A stretch of 30,250 bases of DNA from an uncultured Candidatus Melainabacteria bacterium (GCA_934700335.1 CAKUXM010000016.1:1-30250); one strand, 5' to 3'; positions 14,581 to 23,286 are shown, counted from the stretch's first letter. The notes: a model not told the origin generated them from the letters alone. Made by a program: numbers and translations.

Positions 14581-15322
14581 TTTTCTTCAAGAATAATAAT
14601 ATTTTATTTAATTGAGATTTCAATTTTGCATTTTCTTGCTTTAATTCATTTACTTCTGCAATGTATTTATCAGCACTTTGACCGTCTAAAGACATACCTT
14701 CTGGAATTAAAGATACATCAAGTATAAATCTCTTTGTAGATTGTTCTTTGATTATTAATAAAGCTTTAGAATCTGCTTCTGTAACATAGCCGAATTCAAT
14801 CATCAATTCAACAAATTGAGGTCTTTCTCCTTTTTCTCTCAATTCTTTTTGAATACGGATTGTGTGTTCTAATTGGTCGATATTAATTTTACCAATACGT
14901 TTGAAATATTCACCTGTACGATATTTACCTGCTAAATATCCAGCCATAATCATAATTGGATTTGGTACAGGAGATTTTATATAATTTTGTTCACAACAGA
15001 AAATGAAGTATTTAGAAACTTCTTCTATTGTCCAGAAGTTGTTAAGAGCAATTGTGATAATGTCATTACCTTCTTCAACCAAGCTCAAGAAAGTATACAA
15101 GTTCGCATCTAAGCCTGCTTCTTTTTCTAACAATTCAGTTTTACCAATGTAAGACAAAGATGGTCTGTACAAGTGGAAACTGTCTTCTGTTTTTGTGTTC
15201 AAAAACTCATCACTTAAATACGTTTTTAAGTGATCTCTCAATCTTAAATATACAACTTGTTTAACCCACAGAGGGAATTCAAATAGTTTTTCTGTAAATG
15301 AATCTAGTAAACTCTTTTTCAA
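14570..15322 (-). CDS. Unknown protein with an MshEN-like segment and C-terminal coiled coil
   Basis: No clear family. The 250-residue soluble protein is mostly helical. Residues about 140-200 (GEYFKRIGKINIDQLEHTIR ... FVELMIEFGYVTEADSKALL) resemble the N-terminal MshEN/T2SSE-N repeats of type II secretion and pilus ATPases, where the pattern is LGxxLxxxGxxxxxxLxxAL. These domains bind c-di-GMP in some members. Residues 222-245 look like a short coiled coil (EVNELKQENAKLKSQLNKILL). The frame begins with TTG at 15322, not ATG; GGAGAG eight bases upstream supports it. A near-consensus promoter lies at 15357. It is co-transcribed with the asparaginase gene. A regulatory role is possible, but the domain match is loose. 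Confidence 0.7.
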   Translation of the reverse strand: MKKSLLDSFTEKLFEFPLWVKQVVYLRLRDHLKTYLSDEFLNTKTEDSFHLYRPSLSYIGKTELLEKEAGLDANLYTFLSLVEEGNDIITIALNNFWTIEEVSKYFIFCCEQNYIKSPVPNPIMIMAGYLAGKYRTGEYFKRIGKINIDQLEHTIRIQKELREKGERPQFVELMIEFGYVTEADSKALLIIKEQSTKRFILDVSLIPEGMSLDGQSADKYIAEVNELKQENAKLKSQLNKILLFLKKNAK

Positions 15323-15356
15323 AAAATCAACTCTCCGATATATTCTATTTTTTTAC

Positions 15357-15385
15357 ATTATATATTATAATCATGTTTAGTGCAA
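15357..15385 (-). promoter_or_regulatory. Promoter of the 250-aa gene and asparaginase operon
   Basis: Minus strand: -35 TTGCAC (15385-15380), 17-nt spacer, -10 TATAAT (15362-15357). The leader is about 30 nt and carries GGAGAG. Confidence 0.8.
15366..15371 (+). promoter_or_regulatory. -10 element for the flaG-fliS-fliT operon, inside the divergent promoter
   Basis: TATAAT on the plus strand with a poor -35 (TTCTAT, 15343-15348). It lies within the spacer of the opposing promoter (15357-15385), so polymerase binding for the two directions should be mutually exclusive. Confidence 0.5.
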
Positions 15386-15407
15386 GATATTTACATGGGT
15401 AAACAAA

Positions 15408-15890
15408 ATGGCATTAGACGGATTTTCAATAAGACAAGTCGGTTTAGGACAAGATAATACATCAGCTCAAATGGCGGTGAATACTGAACAAAGTATAAAA
15501 AGTGGTCTTGGCACTAAGAATGTTGACCAAATTGCAAACATGGACAGCGAAAAAGCGGTTACCTTAGATGAAGAGAAAGAAAAAGAGTCTCCAACAAAAA
15601 AAAGAACAAAATTAAAAAAGAAAGGTTCTAAAAAATTAGCTTCAACTACAAAAGTGGAAGAACCTTACACAATAGAGACAGAATCTCTGGATTCAAAAAT
15701 AAAAGATTTGGATTTTTATACAAAATTTGCTGATCAATTAGCAATTCGCTTGAATAAAAATTCAGAAGTAATAGAATTATATAATAAGAATACAAACAAA
15801 GTCGTAGAAACGATTAATACAACTGATTTAATAAAACTAATTGATAAATTAAAAATATCGTCAGGTGTACTTGTTAACAAAAAAATATAG
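15408..15890 (+). CDS. flaG: FlaG-family flagellar protein
   Basis: FlaG proteins are small accessory proteins of flagellar filament assembly, usually beside fliD and fliS. The C-terminal 60 residues fit the family: charged strands (LAIRLNKNSEVIELYNKNTNKVVETI) followed by LIKLIDKLKISSGVLVNKK, corresponding to the FlaG ending (I/L)xKLxxxLxxxxGLLxDxxA. The N-terminal 95 residues are disordered, with a lysine-rich run (TKKRTKLKKKGSKK, 63-76) that is atypical. Length (160 aa) is a little longer than usual. The start has no strong Shine-Dalgarno sequence. The next gene is fliS after 11 bp, which strengthens the call. Confidence 0.7.
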   Translation: MALDGFSIRQVGLGQDNTSAQMAVNTEQSIKSGLGTKNVDQIANMDSEKAVTLDEEKEKESPTKKRTKLKKKGSKKLASTTKVEEPYTIETESLDSKIKDLDFYTKFADQLAIRLNKNSEVIELYNKNTNKVVETINTTDLIKLIDKLKISSGVLVNKKI

Positions 15891-15901
15891 CAGAGGTATA
15901 G

Positions 15902-16405
15902 ATGAATCCATATTTAAAACAATATCAAAGAACAGAAGTTGAAACTGCAACACCAGAAAAAGTGCTAATTTTGCTTTATGATGGAGCAATTCAATTTTTA
16001 AATAAGGCAATTGTTGCAATTGATGAAAAAAATCATCAAGAAACATATAACAATATTGTGGGTGCAGAACGTATCTTGTTAGAATTTATGAATACTATTG
16101 ATTTTGAACAAGGCGGAGACTTTGCCGTTAGATTAAATGCTTTGTACCAATATTTTTATAATCGACTTGTAGAAGCAAATATGAAGAAGGACAAAGAAAT
16201 TGTACAAGAAGTTTTAAAATTCCTAGTTGATTTAAGACTAACTTGGAAACAAGCTATGAACATTGTTCAACAAGAGTCTCAACCTCAAACAAACAACGTA
16301 AGTGGTGATACTTACGTTGCCAATGACGAAGATTATGATGATGATGAAGAAGAATACGAAGACGACGACGAAGATGATGAAGACGGGGATTCGTACGAAG
16401 GATAA
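15902..16405 (+). CDS. fliS: Flagellin export chaperone FliS with acidic tail
   Basis: Cytosolic chaperone that binds the C-terminus of flagellin to prevent premature polymerisation before export. The N-terminus MNPYLKQYQRTEVETATPEKVLILLYDGAIQFLNKA (1-36) is a clear FliS signature (YxxxxVxTASPxxLIxMLYDGAI). The four-helix core covers about 1-125. An extra tail from about 126 contains a run of Asp/Glu and Tyr (142-162: DEDYDDDEEEYEDDD pattern) not part of the canonical 125-135-residue protein. AGAGG precedes the ATG. No flagellin or fliD is in the window, so its client is encoded elsewhere. Confidence 0.93.
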   Translation: MNPYLKQYQRTEVETATPEKVLILLYDGAIQFLNKAIVAIDEKNHQETYNNIVGAERILLEFMNTIDFEQGGDFAVRLNALYQYFYNRLVEANMKKDKEIVQEVLKFLVDLRLTWKQAMNIVQQESQPQTNNVSGDTYVANDEDYDDDEEEYEDDDEDDEDGDSYEG

Positions 16406-16410
16406 AATTT

Positions 16411-16782
16411 ATGAGTCAAGAACAAATAATTCAATTAAAATGTATGTATTCGCAACTGTTTAATCTAAATGAAGAAATAAAAATTCTCGTTGCAAATGGT
16501 CAAATAGATGATGCTGTTATTAAATCTTCTATGATTGATAATTTGATGAAACAAATTAAATTCGCAAGACGTGGTATGTCAGTTCCAGAAGAATTAAAAA
16601 AAGAAATTGAGAATTTGGAATCAAAAGCCGTTGTAGATATAAAATATACGCTTGACTCATTAATAAAAATTCAAGAAAATTTAAAAAACGATATTAATAA
16701 AACGAAAAATACAATAAAGATTAAGAATGCCTATACTGCTCAATTGCCAGAAGCGGGGCAAATATTCTACGAAGAAGAGTAG
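16411..16782 (+). CDS. FliT-like small helical protein
   Basis: A 123-residue, all-helical, coiled-coil-rich protein starting 5 bp after fliS. Its position and size fit FliT, the chaperone of the filament cap FliD, and the start (QEQIIQLKCMYSQLFNLNEEIKIL) has the pattern of that loosely conserved family. Sequence identity is too low to be sure. No membrane segment or signal peptide is visible. It closes the flaG-fliS unit; 129 bp of AT-rich sequence with the ilvB promoter follow. Confidence 0.5.
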   Translation: MSQEQIIQLKCMYSQLFNLNEEIKILVANGQIDDAVIKSSMIDNLMKQIKFARRGMSVPEELKKEIENLESKAVVDIKYTLDSLIKIQENLKNDINKTKNTIKIKNAYTAQLPEAGQIFYEEE

Positions 16783-16833
16783 GTAAATAAATACTACATC
16801 TATAACAATATTTAATAAAACCTTCAAAAATTC

Positions 16834-16862
16834 TTGATAAAAACACAAAATTATTGTATAAA
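16834..16862 (+). promoter_or_regulatory. Promoter of ilvB-ilvN
   Basis: -35 TTGATA (16834-16839), 17-nt spacer, -10 TATAAA (16857-16862). The predicted start near 16869 gives a leader of about 43 nt with AGAAGGA before the ATG at 16912. The leader is too short for a branched-chain attenuator or T-box. Confidence 0.8.
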
Positions 16863-16911
16863 TTAAAATACTACAATTACTATTGATTAGAAGAATGAAG
16901 AAGGAAATAAT

Positions 16912-18630
16912 ATGTCTCAAGAAACATGTGAAGCAAAAACACTTTCAGGAGCGCAAATACTTATTGAAGCTCTAAAAAAAGAAGGTGTTGATACAGTTTT
17001 CGGGTACCCAGGAGGCGCAATACTTGATATTTACGAAGCTTTATACCATGAAAAAGATATTAAACATTATTTAGTAAGACACGAGCAAGCGGCAGTACAC
17101 GCAGCAGAAGGTTATGCAAGAGTTTCTGGCAAATGCGGTGTTGCAATTGTAACCTCTGGTCCAGGTGCAACAAATACTGTTACGGGTATTGCAAATGCTT
17201 ACCTTGACGGGTATCCAATTGTTGTATTTACTGGTCAGGTTTCTGCTAACTTAATCGGTAATGATGCTTTTCAAGAAGCCGATATCGTTGGTATTACCCG
17301 TGCATGTTGTAAACATAATTATTTGGTAAAAGATGTTAAAGAATTACCAAAAGTAATCAAAGAAGCTTTTCACATTGCAACAACAGGTAAACAAGGTCCT
17401 GTTTTAATTGATTTGGCAAAAAATGTTATGACAGCAAACAGTGAATTTGAATATCCTAAAACAGTTAATTTACAAGGTTATAAGCCAAATTATCAAGGTA
17501 ATGCAAAACAAATTTCTACTGCAATAAAACTTTTATGCAGAGCTAAAAGACCTGTTATCATTGCGGGCGGTGGAGTTTTAGCGGCAGATGCTTGTGAAGA
17601 ATTGAGAGAACTTGCAAGAAAATTAGAAATTCCTGTAGCGAATACTCTTATGGGTGTTGGTACATACCCAACAAATGATTATTTATCACTTGGTATGCTT
17701 GGTATGCACGGCAATTATTGGGCAAATTTTGCGGTTAATGATTGTGATGTGCTTCTTGCAATCGGTACAAGATTTAACGATAGAATCACTGGTTCTTTAA
17801 AGAAATTTGCGCAAGATGCTAAAATTATTCACATTGATATTGACCCTTGTTCGATTTCTAAAAATGTCCAAGTCGATGTTCCAATTGTAGGTGATGCTAA
17901 ATTAACATTACAAACAATGCTGAAAGAACTTGATAATCTTGAATACGAAGGCAATGAAACTTTCAAAAAAATGTGGTTCCAAGTAATCAACGAATGGAAA
18001 ACAAAAAGAGCTATTCCGGAAATCCGTTCTGATAAATTGCACGCTAATACAGTGCTTGATGCAGTTTATGAATATACAAAAGATATGGAACCCGTTGTCG
18101 CAACAGAAGTTGGACAACATCAAATGTGGACAGTACAAGCTTTTAACTTTGATAAACCAAGAAAACTTGTAACTTCAGGGGGCTTAGGTACTATGGGCTT
18201 TGGTTTTCCTGCCTCAATGGGAGCTTGCTTAGGACAAGACAAGCCTGTTCTTTGTATAGCAGGTGATGGTTCTCTACAAATGAACATTCAAGAGCTTATG
18301 ACTTGCGTTGATTATAAATTACCAGTAAAAGTTGTTATTATGAACAACGGTTACTTAGGTATGGTAAGACAATGGCAAGAAAAATTATATGACGGTCATT
18401 ATTCACAAACAAAAATTTCTTCACCAGATTATGTAAAATTAGCGGAAGCTTATGGTGCAAAAGGTATCAGAATTCAAAGAGAAGAAGAAATTGTACCAGC
18501 TTTAAAAGAAGCTTTTGAATATGATGGACCAGTATTTATGGACTTTATAATTGAACCTTTTGAAATGGTTTACCCTTGGGTGCTATCAGGCAAAGGTCTT
18601 AATAATGTATTACTTTCAGACAAAGGATAA
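16912..18630 (+). CDS. ilvB: Acetolactate synthase, large subunit
   Basis: Thiamine-diphosphate enzyme making 2-acetolactate or 2-aceto-2-hydroxybutyrate for valine, leucine and isoleucine synthesis. Present are the N-terminal TPP domain with VFGYPGGAILDIYEAL (29-44), the catalytic glutamate Glu58 in RHEQAAVHAAEGYA, and TSGPGATNTVTGIANAYLDGYP. A central FAD-binding domain follows, then the C-terminal TPP motif AGDGSLQMNIQELMT (GDG at 451-453) through VIMNNGYLGMVRQWQ. FEMVYPWVLSGKGLNNVL near the end contains the conserved V-P-M-V-like substrate/herbicide-site segment, here with Tyr. Length (572 aa) is normal for the biosynthetic form. The small subunit follows after 6 bp. Confidence 0.97.
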   Translation: MSQETCEAKTLSGAQILIEALKKEGVDTVFGYPGGAILDIYEALYHEKDIKHYLVRHEQAAVHAAEGYARVSGKCGVAIVTSGPGATNTVTGIANAYLDGYPIVVFTGQVSANLIGNDAFQEADIVGITRACCKHNYLVKDVKELPKVIKEAFHIATTGKQGPVLIDLAKNVMTANSEFEYPKTVNLQGYKPNYQGNAKQISTAIKLLCRAKRPVIIAGGGVLAADACEELRELARKLEIPVANTLMGVGTYPTNDYLSLGMLGMHGNYWANFAVNDCDVLLAIGTRFNDRITGSLKKFAQDAKIIHIDIDPCSISKNVQVDVPIVGDAKLTLQTMLKELDNLEYEGNETFKKMWFQVINEWKTKRAIPEIRSDKLHANTVLDAVYEYTKDMEPVVATEVGQHQMWTVQAFNFDKPRKLVTSGGLGTMGFGFPASMGACLGQDKPVLCIAGDGSLQMNIQELMTCVDYKLPVKVVIMNNGYLGMVRQWQEKLYDGHYSQTKISSPDYVKLAEAYGAKGIRIQREEEIVPALKEAFEYDGPVFMDFIIEPFEMVYPWVLSGKGLNNVLLSDKG

Positions 18631-18636
18631 TTAACT

Positions 18637-19110
18637 ATGAAACATATTTTATCTATCTTAACAAAAAACGAAGCAGGTGTTGTTTCAAGAGTTTCTAACC
18701 TATTTTCTGGTAGAGGTTTTAGTATTGAAAGTATTACGGCATCAACAACGTTGGATAAAGAGCATTCAAAAATAACTATTGTTACAAATGGTGATGAAAA
18801 AGTTATTGAACAAATCACAAAACAATTACATAGATTAATTCCAGTAATTAAAATTAATGAAATGAAAGCTGATAACTCAATTTGCAGTGAATTAATGTTT
18901 GTAAAAATCAAAGTTAAAGATGAAGATAGAGCGGAAGTTATTAAACTTATCGAAATCTTTGGAGCTAAAATTTTAAATATTTCACAAAGAGAATATATTA
19001 TTCAAGCAGTTGGCGACGAAAACCATATCAAATCGTTGATTGAACTGCTTAAACCTATCGGAATTAAAGAAATGATTTGCTCTGGGGTAGTTGCAATTTC
19101 AAGAAGTTAA
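18637..19110 (+). CDS. ilvN: Acetolactate synthase, small regulatory subunit
   Basis: Regulatory partner of the preceding enzyme. An N-terminal ACT domain (about 1-75: HILSILTKNEAGVVSRVSNLFSGRGFSIESITASTT) binds valine for feedback inhibition and stimulates the catalytic subunit. A C-terminal ACT-like half (about 85-157) ends in GIKEMICSGVVAISRS, close to the family ending RTGxxAxxRG. Length (157 aa) is the single-pair form (IlvH/IlvN of many Gram-positives and cyanobacteria). The Shine-Dalgarno AAAGGA lies in the last codons of ilvB, so it is translationally linked. Normal for its family. Confidence 0.95.
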   Translation: MKHILSILTKNEAGVVSRVSNLFSGRGFSIESITASTTLDKEHSKITIVTNGDEKVIEQITKQLHRLIPVIKINEMKADNSICSELMFVKIKVKDEDRAEVIKLIEIFGAKILNISQREYIIQAVGDENHIKSLIELLKPIGIKEMICSGVVAISRS

Positions 19111-19204
19111 GATTGATTACAATTTAATTTTCTTTTGATATTTTTTAATTTATAATTTTCTTGTAAAAGACTTAGGAATTAGAAAAAGAAAAGGAAAATA
19201 AAAA

Positions 19205-20974
19205 ATGGATATATTTTCAATATTTACACTGTGTGGAGGACTAGCATTCTTCCTATATGGCATGGGAGTTATGTCATCAGGCTTAGAAAAAGTTGCCGGT
19301 GGTAAATTAGAAAAAATGTTACGTCAAATGACGTCAAACCCTTATAAAAGTTTAGCTTTAGGTGCTGGTATCACGATTGCAATTCAGTCGTCATCAGCAC
19401 TTACTGTTATGTTAGTAGGTTTAGTAAACTCTGGAATTATGGAGTTAGGACAAACAATCGGTGTTATTATGGGTGCTCACGTTGGTACAACCCTAACAGC
19501 ATGGATTTTATCTTTATCTGGTATTGATGCAAGCGCAAACATCTTTTTAAGATTATTGAAACCAGAAAGCTTTTCGCCTTTATTCGCCCTAGTCGGTGTA
19601 TGTATGATGATGATGGCAAAAAGCAATAAGAGAAAAAGCTTAGGTTCAATTCTTGTAGGTTTCTCAATCCTTATGGTGGGTATGATTATGATGGCACAAT
19701 CAATGACTCCACTTGCAGACAAACCAGAATTCCAAAAATTCTTAATTGCATTTACTAACCCACTTTTAGGTGTTGCCGTTGGTACAATCTTTACTGGTAT
19801 TATCCAAAGTTCAGCTGCTGCTGTTGGTATTTTGCAAGCCTTGTCATTAACAGGTAGTATTTCAATCGGAATGGCTGTTCCAACAATTATGGGTATGAAC
19901 ATTGGTACTTGCGCAACTGCATTGATTTCAAGTATTGGTGTTAATACTAATGCTAAACGTGTTGCTGTTGCTCACATTTCAATTAGTATTATCGGAGTTA
20001 TTCTTTGTTTACCATTGTTCTATATCGGTGATTTCATTTTAGAAAATTATATTTTACATACTAAATTTATTAATCAAATAATTAATCCTGTGGGAATTGC
20101 GTTAGCTCACACAATCTTTAACGTTGTTACAATGACATTGTTATTCCCATTCACTAAACAAATTGAAAAACTTGCTGTTAAGCTTGTTAAACCAAAAGAA
20201 GACGAAGAAGAAGTATTCTTGGACGAAAGATTATTGCTTACTCCAACTTTTGCAATTAATGAATGTAAACATTTATCAAACACTATGGCAATTATGGCTA
20301 AAAAGAACTTTTTCCGTTCATTAAAAATGATTAATAACTTCAGCCCTCGTAGATTAGATAAAATCTTGAGAAAAGAACCAAGAATTGATATGTACGAAGA
20401 TAAACTAGGTACATTCTTGGTAAAACTTTCTGGTAAAGATATTTCTGAAGAAGACAGCAACGAAATTTCTAAATTATTACACTGTATTGGTGATTTTGAA
20501 AGAATTGGCGATCATGGTATTAATATCTTAAAAATTGCACAAGAAATGAACGAGAAACAAATCATGTTCTCTGATGAAGCAAAAGCAGAAATTCAAGTTG
20601 CAACAAATGCCCTTTCTGAAATTGCAGAATTAACTATGAAAGCTTTCTGCGAAGATGATTTAGTTGCTGCAAAAAGAATTGAGCCTCTCGAACAAGTTGT
20701 TGACATCATTATTAGCGAAATTAAAGATAATCACGTTAAAAGACTTCAAGAAGGTAAATGTACAATTGAATTAGGCTTTATGCTTAACGATTTGTTGAAC
20801 AATATGGAAAGAGTTTCTGACCACTGTTCGAATGTTGCAGCTTGCATAATTCAATTGAAAGATTCTGCTTTTGCAACTCACGAATATTTGAACGAAATTA
20901 AAACATCTCAAGATGAAGAATTCAAAAAAGAATTTGAAGAATACAAAAATAAATATTCACTTGCAAACGTATAG
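19205..20974 (+). CDS. Na+/phosphate cotransporter with PhoU-like C-terminal domain
   Basis: NptA/PNaS-family importer of inorganic phosphate (or a negative regulator of phosphate, as in YjbB-like exporters). Two inverted repeats carry the hallmark QSSSA and QSSAA motifs (Gln61 in AIQSSSALTVMLVGLV; Gln201 in GIIQSSAAAVGILQAL). About eight to nine membrane segments cover 5-320. From about 350 to 560 a cytosolic PhoU-like helical domain follows, with FERIGDHGINI and MERVSDHCSNVAACI, the two E/DxxxD metal-binding repeats of PhoU. Length (589 aa) fits PhoU-fused members. The RBS is aaaagga. The upstream gap (19111-19204) is AT-rich, with TATAAT at 19151. A TPR gene follows after 18 bp. Confidence 0.92.
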   Translation: MDIFSIFTLCGGLAFFLYGMGVMSSGLEKVAGGKLEKMLRQMTSNPYKSLALGAGITIAIQSSSALTVMLVGLVNSGIMELGQTIGVIMGAHVGTTLTAWILSLSGIDASANIFLRLLKPESFSPLFALVGVCMMMMAKSNKRKSLGSILVGFSILMVGMIMMAQSMTPLADKPEFQKFLIAFTNPLLGVAVGTIFTGIIQSSAAAVGILQALSLTGSISIGMAVPTIMGMNIGTCATALISSIGVNTNAKRVAVAHISISIIGVILCLPLFYIGDFILENYILHTKFINQIINPVGIALAHTIFNVVTMTLLFPFTKQIEKLAVKLVKPKEDEEEVFLDERLLLTPTFAINECKHLSNTMAIMAKKNFFRSLKMINNFSPRRLDKILRKEPRIDMYEDKLGTFLVKLSGKDISEEDSNEISKLLHCIGDFERIGDHGINILKIAQEMNEKQIMFSDEAKAEIQVATNALSEIAELTMKAFCEDDLVAAKRIEPLEQVVDIIISEIKDNHVKRLQEGKCTIELGFMLNDLLNNMERVSDHCSNVAACIIQLKDSAFATHEYLNEIKTSQDEEFKKEFEEYKNKYSLANV

Positions 20975-20992
20975 TTATAGTAGAGTTAAAAA

Positions 20993-21493
20993 ATGACAGA
21001 ACAAGATTACAAATTTTATTTAAACGAAGGTATAGAGTTAACAAATCAAGGCAAATTTGAAGATGCAATTGACTCTTTGAATAAATCTCTTGAACTAAAC
21101 AATGGTAATGCCTTAACTTATTTTTCAAAGGCAATTGCATACCATAACTTAGGTCAATTGAGAGCGGCTTACGAAAACTATGGAAAAGCTATTCTGTTAG
21201 ATAAAAAGATGATTGATGCTTATTACAATAAAGCTCAAGCTATTCTTGCGTTTGAAGATGCGACAGAAGAAGAACTTCAAGAAGCCCTGACTAATTTAGA
21301 AAAAGCGACAGAACTTGATGAAAAATTTATTGATGCTCATTATTATTCAGCCGTTGTTAAGAAAAAACTGGGCTTGTATGAAAGTGCCATTGTATCTTTG
21401 AACAAGGTTTTAGACCTTCAACCTGAATCACCATACTCTAAAGCTTTGAAAAAATTAATTCTAACAAAATACTTGCATATTGAAGATAAATAG
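20993..21493 (+). CDS. Tetratricopeptide-repeat protein
   Basis: A 166-residue protein made almost wholly of TPR units. Visible units are about 6-38 (YLNEGIELTNQGKFEDAIDSLNKSLELN), 40-72 (ALTYFSKAIAYHNLGQLRAAYENYGKAILLD), 74-110 with an insertion (AYYNKAQAILAFEDATEEELQEALTNLEKATELD), and 112-145 (AHYYSAVVKKKLGLYESAIVSLNKVLDLQ). No signal peptide, so a cytosolic protein-interaction scaffold. Its closeness to the phosphate transporter (18 bp) indicates one transcript; a role in phosphate control is conjecture. Confidence 0.92.
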   Translation: MTEQDYKFYLNEGIELTNQGKFEDAIDSLNKSLELNNGNALTYFSKAIAYHNLGQLRAAYENYGKAILLDKKMIDAYYNKAQAILAFEDATEEELQEALTNLEKATELDEKFIDAHYYSAVVKKKLGLYESAIVSLNKVLDLQPESPYSKALKKLILTKYLHIEDK

Positions 21494-21518
21494 AATTTTA
21501 GCGTAAATTTTTGTTACC

Positions 21519-21546
21519 TTGTACTAAATTTGTAGCAATTTATATT
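21519..21546 (+). promoter_or_regulatory. Promoter of the tagged zinc peptidase gene
   Basis: -35 TTGTAC (21519-21524), 16-nt spacer, -10 TATATT (21541-21546). The predicted leader of about 36 nt holds AAAGGAC ahead of the ATG at 21589. Confidence 0.6.
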
Positions 21547-21588
21547 TTTAGGTACTTTATTTAAAACAAAGAAAGGACTTATTTTGTT

Positions 21589-23283
21589 ATGAAAATAAAT
21601 AATTTTAATTCAAATATCATAGTAAATAATCAAAATGTAAATACTAATCCGTATCCAAAAACAAAACCAATGCCAATGGATAGTGTAACTTTTTCCGGAG
21701 TACAACCAAAAATGAGTAATGATGAAAAATTTATAGAATTACGTGAAAAAATTTCAAAAGATATGGAACCTTTGATGTCAGATGCAGAAGCTGCATGTTG
21801 GGATTTTTATAAAAATAGTACAGAAGAAAATATGAACAAAATGAATGTTGCACAAGATAAGTCAACAGAATTTTTTGATAATGCAGAGATTTATGCAGAA
21901 TTAAAAGAAATAAATAAATCAGGTGGAGTTAAGGATAAAAAATTACAAAAACAACTTCGCAATTTAACAAGTGCTTTCGGGGACGGTATTGAATATAAAG
22001 CCGAAATGAAAGCTATGAACGAAAAAGAAAACGAAATTTCACAAAAGCTTAATTCTTATCAAATGACAATAGACGGAAAACCTATTTCTAAAGCTGAAAT
22101 TGGTAAGATTATGGAAACTGAAAAAAATCCAGAAATCCGTAAAAAAGCTGCAGAAGCTAAAATTAAATCAGGTGATTTGATTGCTGATGACCTTGTTGAA
22201 TTAGTGAAAATGAGAAACGATTTTGCTAAGAAAAAAGGTTATGACAACTATTTTGATATGAAATTAAAAGAAGATTATGACATTGAACCAGAAGAACTTG
22301 ATAAACTTTTAGATGATGTTGCAAAAAACACAAAAGACTCTAACGCAAAAGTTATGGCAGGTATTAAAAAAGATTTGTCAGAAGCTTTTAACGTGAAACC
22401 AGAAGATTTAAGAAGTTATCACTTTGGCTATTTAGCAGGTGAGGACCCAGAAAAAATCGTCAACGACTCTATCAAGACAAAAGAAGAAGTTGTTGAAATG
22501 TCTAAAAAAGCGTATGCTGGCATGGGTTATGATATTGACGAATTGCCAATTAAATTAGATTTGTTCCCTCGTGAAAACAAAAATACTCATGGCTTTTCAT
22601 TCCCTATCAAAGCAGGTAAAGATGCAAGAATTTTAGCAAACCTGACTGATAATGTTTCAAGTGTTGATACTTTGATGCACGAACTTGGACACTCTGTATT
22701 TACAGTAAAAACAAACCCAGCACTTCCTTATATGGAACAAGATACAACAAGTACAATGACAGAAGCTGTTGCAATGATGATGGGAGATATGATTAGAACA
22801 GAAGGTCTTGCAAAAGATAAAATTTCACCAGAAGTTAATGAAAAATTTGCAAAATCATTAGGTAAAGAAGAATCAACTTTTGTAGGTTCAAGTATGGCTA
22901 TCATTGATTTTGAACGTAATATGTACGAAAACCCAGACCAAGATTTGAAAAAACTTTGGAAGGATATGGGCGTAAAATATAAAGGACGTAGTGAAAAAGA
23001 CGAGGCTACAAACGAATGGGCAACTATTCCGCACTTTTTGTCTCACCCTGCATATTATCAAAACTACTTTAGAGCATCTTTGATTAAGGCTCAATTGTAT
23101 GATGGTTTAACTAAAAAATTGGGCAAATTGACAGAAAACAAAGATACTGCAAAATACTTGGACGAAAATGTTTTCCAATACGGTGGTTCAAAAACAGATG
23201 ATGAAATCTTAGAAAAAGTTACAGGTAAAAAATTAAATGCCGATGCTTTCTGTAAAAGATTAAATAAACTTGTTCAAGAATAG
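21589..23283 (+). CDS. M2/M3-type gluzincin zinc peptidase with N-terminal F-S-G tag
   Basis: Zinc metallopeptidase of the thimet/ACE fold. The zinc motif is MHELGHSVF (His364, Glu365, His368), and the third ligand is probably Glu392 in STMTEAVAMMMGD, 24 residues beyond His368. The segment WATIPHFLSHPAYYQNYFRASLIKAQLYDGL near residues 480-510 supplies the substrate-binding His/Tyr region and is closer to the M2 (angiotensin-converting-enzyme-like) pattern than to oligoendopeptidase F. Family length fits (564 aa). Residues 1-40 are a Asn/Pro/Met-rich disordered leader ending DSVTFSGVQPK (31-41), and no signal peptide precedes it. Expected function is removal of dipeptides or cleavage of short peptides. 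The RBS is AAAGGAC. It lies directly upstream of the four-gene paralogue array, separated by 58 bp containing a second promoter. Confidence 0.85.
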   Translation: MKINNFNSNIIVNNQNVNTNPYPKTKPMPMDSVTFSGVQPKMSNDEKFIELREKISKDMEPLMSDAEAACWDFYKNSTEENMNKMNVAQDKSTEFFDNAEIYAELKEINKSGGVKDKKLQKQLRNLTSAFGDGIEYKAEMKAMNEKENEISQKLNSYQMTIDGKPISKAEIGKIMETEKNPEIRKKAAEAKIKSGDLIADDLVELVKMRNDFAKKKGYDNYFDMKLKEDYDIEPEELDKLLDDVAKNTKDSNAKVMAGIKKDLSEAFNVKPEDLRSYHFGYLAGEDPEKIVNDSIKTKEEVVEMSKKAYAGMGYDIDELPIKLDLFPRENKNTHGFSFPIKAGKDARILANLTDNVSSVDTLMHELGHSVFTVKTNPALPYMEQDTTSTMTEAVAMMMGDMIRTEGLAKDKISPEVNEKFAKSLGKEESTFVGSSMAIIDFERNMYENPDQDLKKLWKDMGVKYKGRSEKDEATNEWATIPHFLSHPAYYQNYFRASLIKAQLYDGLTKKLGKLTENKDTAKYLDENVFQYGGSKTDDEILEKVTGKKLNADAFCKRLNKLVQE

Positions 23284-23286
23284 AAC

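Noticed and set aside
16783..16911. Branched-chain attenuator or leader peptide before ilvB
   Set aside because: The predicted leader is only about 43 nt, with no Leu/Val/Ile-rich peptide or terminator hairpin.
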